Shown piece by piece: positions 5,232-5,385 of a stretch of DNA of 5,385 nucleotides (position 1 is the stretch's first letter; the number at the start of each line of letters is the position of its first letter). Position numbers and translations under genes: made by a program. The stretch lies in the NCBI GenBank assembly GCA_045616665.1, contig JAZLHE010000017.1, forward strand, positions 1 through 5,385, read 5' to 3'. Below the pieces are notes generated by a model. The model made no database searches and had not been told where the DNA came from. It was given only the letters and a program-made list of their open reading frames with translations. Source of the DNA: RUG11690 sp045616665. Lineage in GTDB: Bacteria; Bacteroidota; Bacteroidia; Bacteroidales; WCHB1-69.

Positions 5232-5385
5232 TTATTTCCCCGTTAACCCCTTTATGATTTCGTGCAAATCCTTGATTTGCGCGTCCTTTTCCTTGATTTG
5301 CGCGTCCTTTTCCTTGATGCGCTCATCCAATATGTCTATCTGGGCTCGCAATACATCAGGACTGTCACTGTAGTATTGGCGATTG
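5232..5385 (-). CDS. C-terminal tail of a protein with a charged coiled-coil segment (5' truncated by the window edge)
   Basis: The last 50 residues are visible, ending at TAA 5234-5232. They begin NRQYYSDSPDVLRAQIDILD and continue as ERIKEKDAQ, IKEKDAQ, then IKDLHEIIKGLTGK. The segment is almost all Glu, Lys, Asp, Gln and Ile in seven-residue steps (IKEKDAQ), which points to a helical coiled coil that may form dimers. Two of the heptads are exact copies at DNA level. From memory, short charged coiled-coil tails following a 'YYSDSPDVLRAQI'-like linker occur on small helix-turn-helix regulators of Bacteroidales. The N-terminal part that would prove this lies outside the window, so I do not assign a function. 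It is transcribed in the same direction as gldF but separated from it by about 450 bases with several terminators, so it is not in the same operon. Confidence 0.75.
   Translation of the reverse strand, partial: NRQYYSDSPDVLRAQIDILDERIKEKDAQIKEKDAQIKDLHEIIKGLTGK
5269..5318. repeat. 21-base tandem repeat (about 2.4 copies) inside the coiled-coil gene
   Basis: The 21-base unit at 5271-5291 is repeated without change at 5292-5312. The periodicity runs from 5269 to 5318, with the start of a third copy before the sequence diverges. Each unit encodes one heptad, IKEKDAQ, on the minus strand. Because 21 is a multiple of three, gain or loss of a unit would change coiled-coil length without a frameshift. 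Confidence 0.9.

Noticed and set aside
5269..5318. The repeats as the start of a CRISPR array.
   Set aside because: The two copies are directly adjacent with no spacer, and they encode a heptad in an open reading frame.

Overview
The window reads mostly as the genome of a member of the Bacteroidota, probably of the order Bacteroidales. It carries a gldF–gldG gene pair, a family restricted to that phylum. The gene starts in that part have no Shine-Dalgarno sequence. A promoter of the Bacteroidota type (TAnnTTTG at -7) lies directly upstream of gldF. The first roughly 500 bases look different: they are more GC-rich (66 of the first 120 bases are G or C), carry a textbook intrinsic terminator, a sigma70-type promoter (TTGATT, 17 bases, TATATT) and a perfect AGGAGG ribosome binding site. 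That looks like a Bacillota-type genome. The change of style appears to fall inside the 5' part of rmlA, so the left end may be a transferred or recombined segment, or an assembly chimera.

Layout from left to right. At 3-260 (+) is the 3' end of an unrecognised protein, followed at 293-331 by a strong terminator. At 336-396 are the promoter and ribosome binding site of rmlA. At 397-1257 (+) is rmlA, glucose-1-phosphate thymidylyltransferase, complete. Eight bases beyond its stop, on the opposite strand, ends an operon read from right to left: gldF (4782-4051), gldG (4037-2280) and an unrecognised P-loop NTPase (2276-1266). The genes are 13 and 3 bases apart. From 4783 to 5231 no gene is supported. 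This stretch holds the gldF promoter, two adjoining hairpin terminators and a nested inverted repeat. At 5232-5385 (-) is the C-terminal tail of a protein ending in a charged, probably coiled-coil segment built partly from a 21-base tandem repeat.

How the genes may work together. GldF (six-helix ABC-2 permease) and GldG (membrane-anchored extracytoplasmic subunit) should form a complex that in gliding Bacteroidota also needs the ATPase GldA. No ABC ATPase is in this window. The third gene of the operon is a P-loop protein without an ABC signature, and whether it serves the same complex is open. RmlA makes dTDP-glucose for surface sugars and stands alone here, without rmlB, rmlC or rmlD. The hairpins between 4973 and 5167 probably insulate gldFG from transcription coming from the coiled-coil gene.

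I see no RNA gene, CRISPR array or transposase. No complete new system can be claimed. The points most worth checking are the apparent junction in the first 560 bases, the P-loop gene joined to gldFG, and the nested inverted repeat at 5084-5167.
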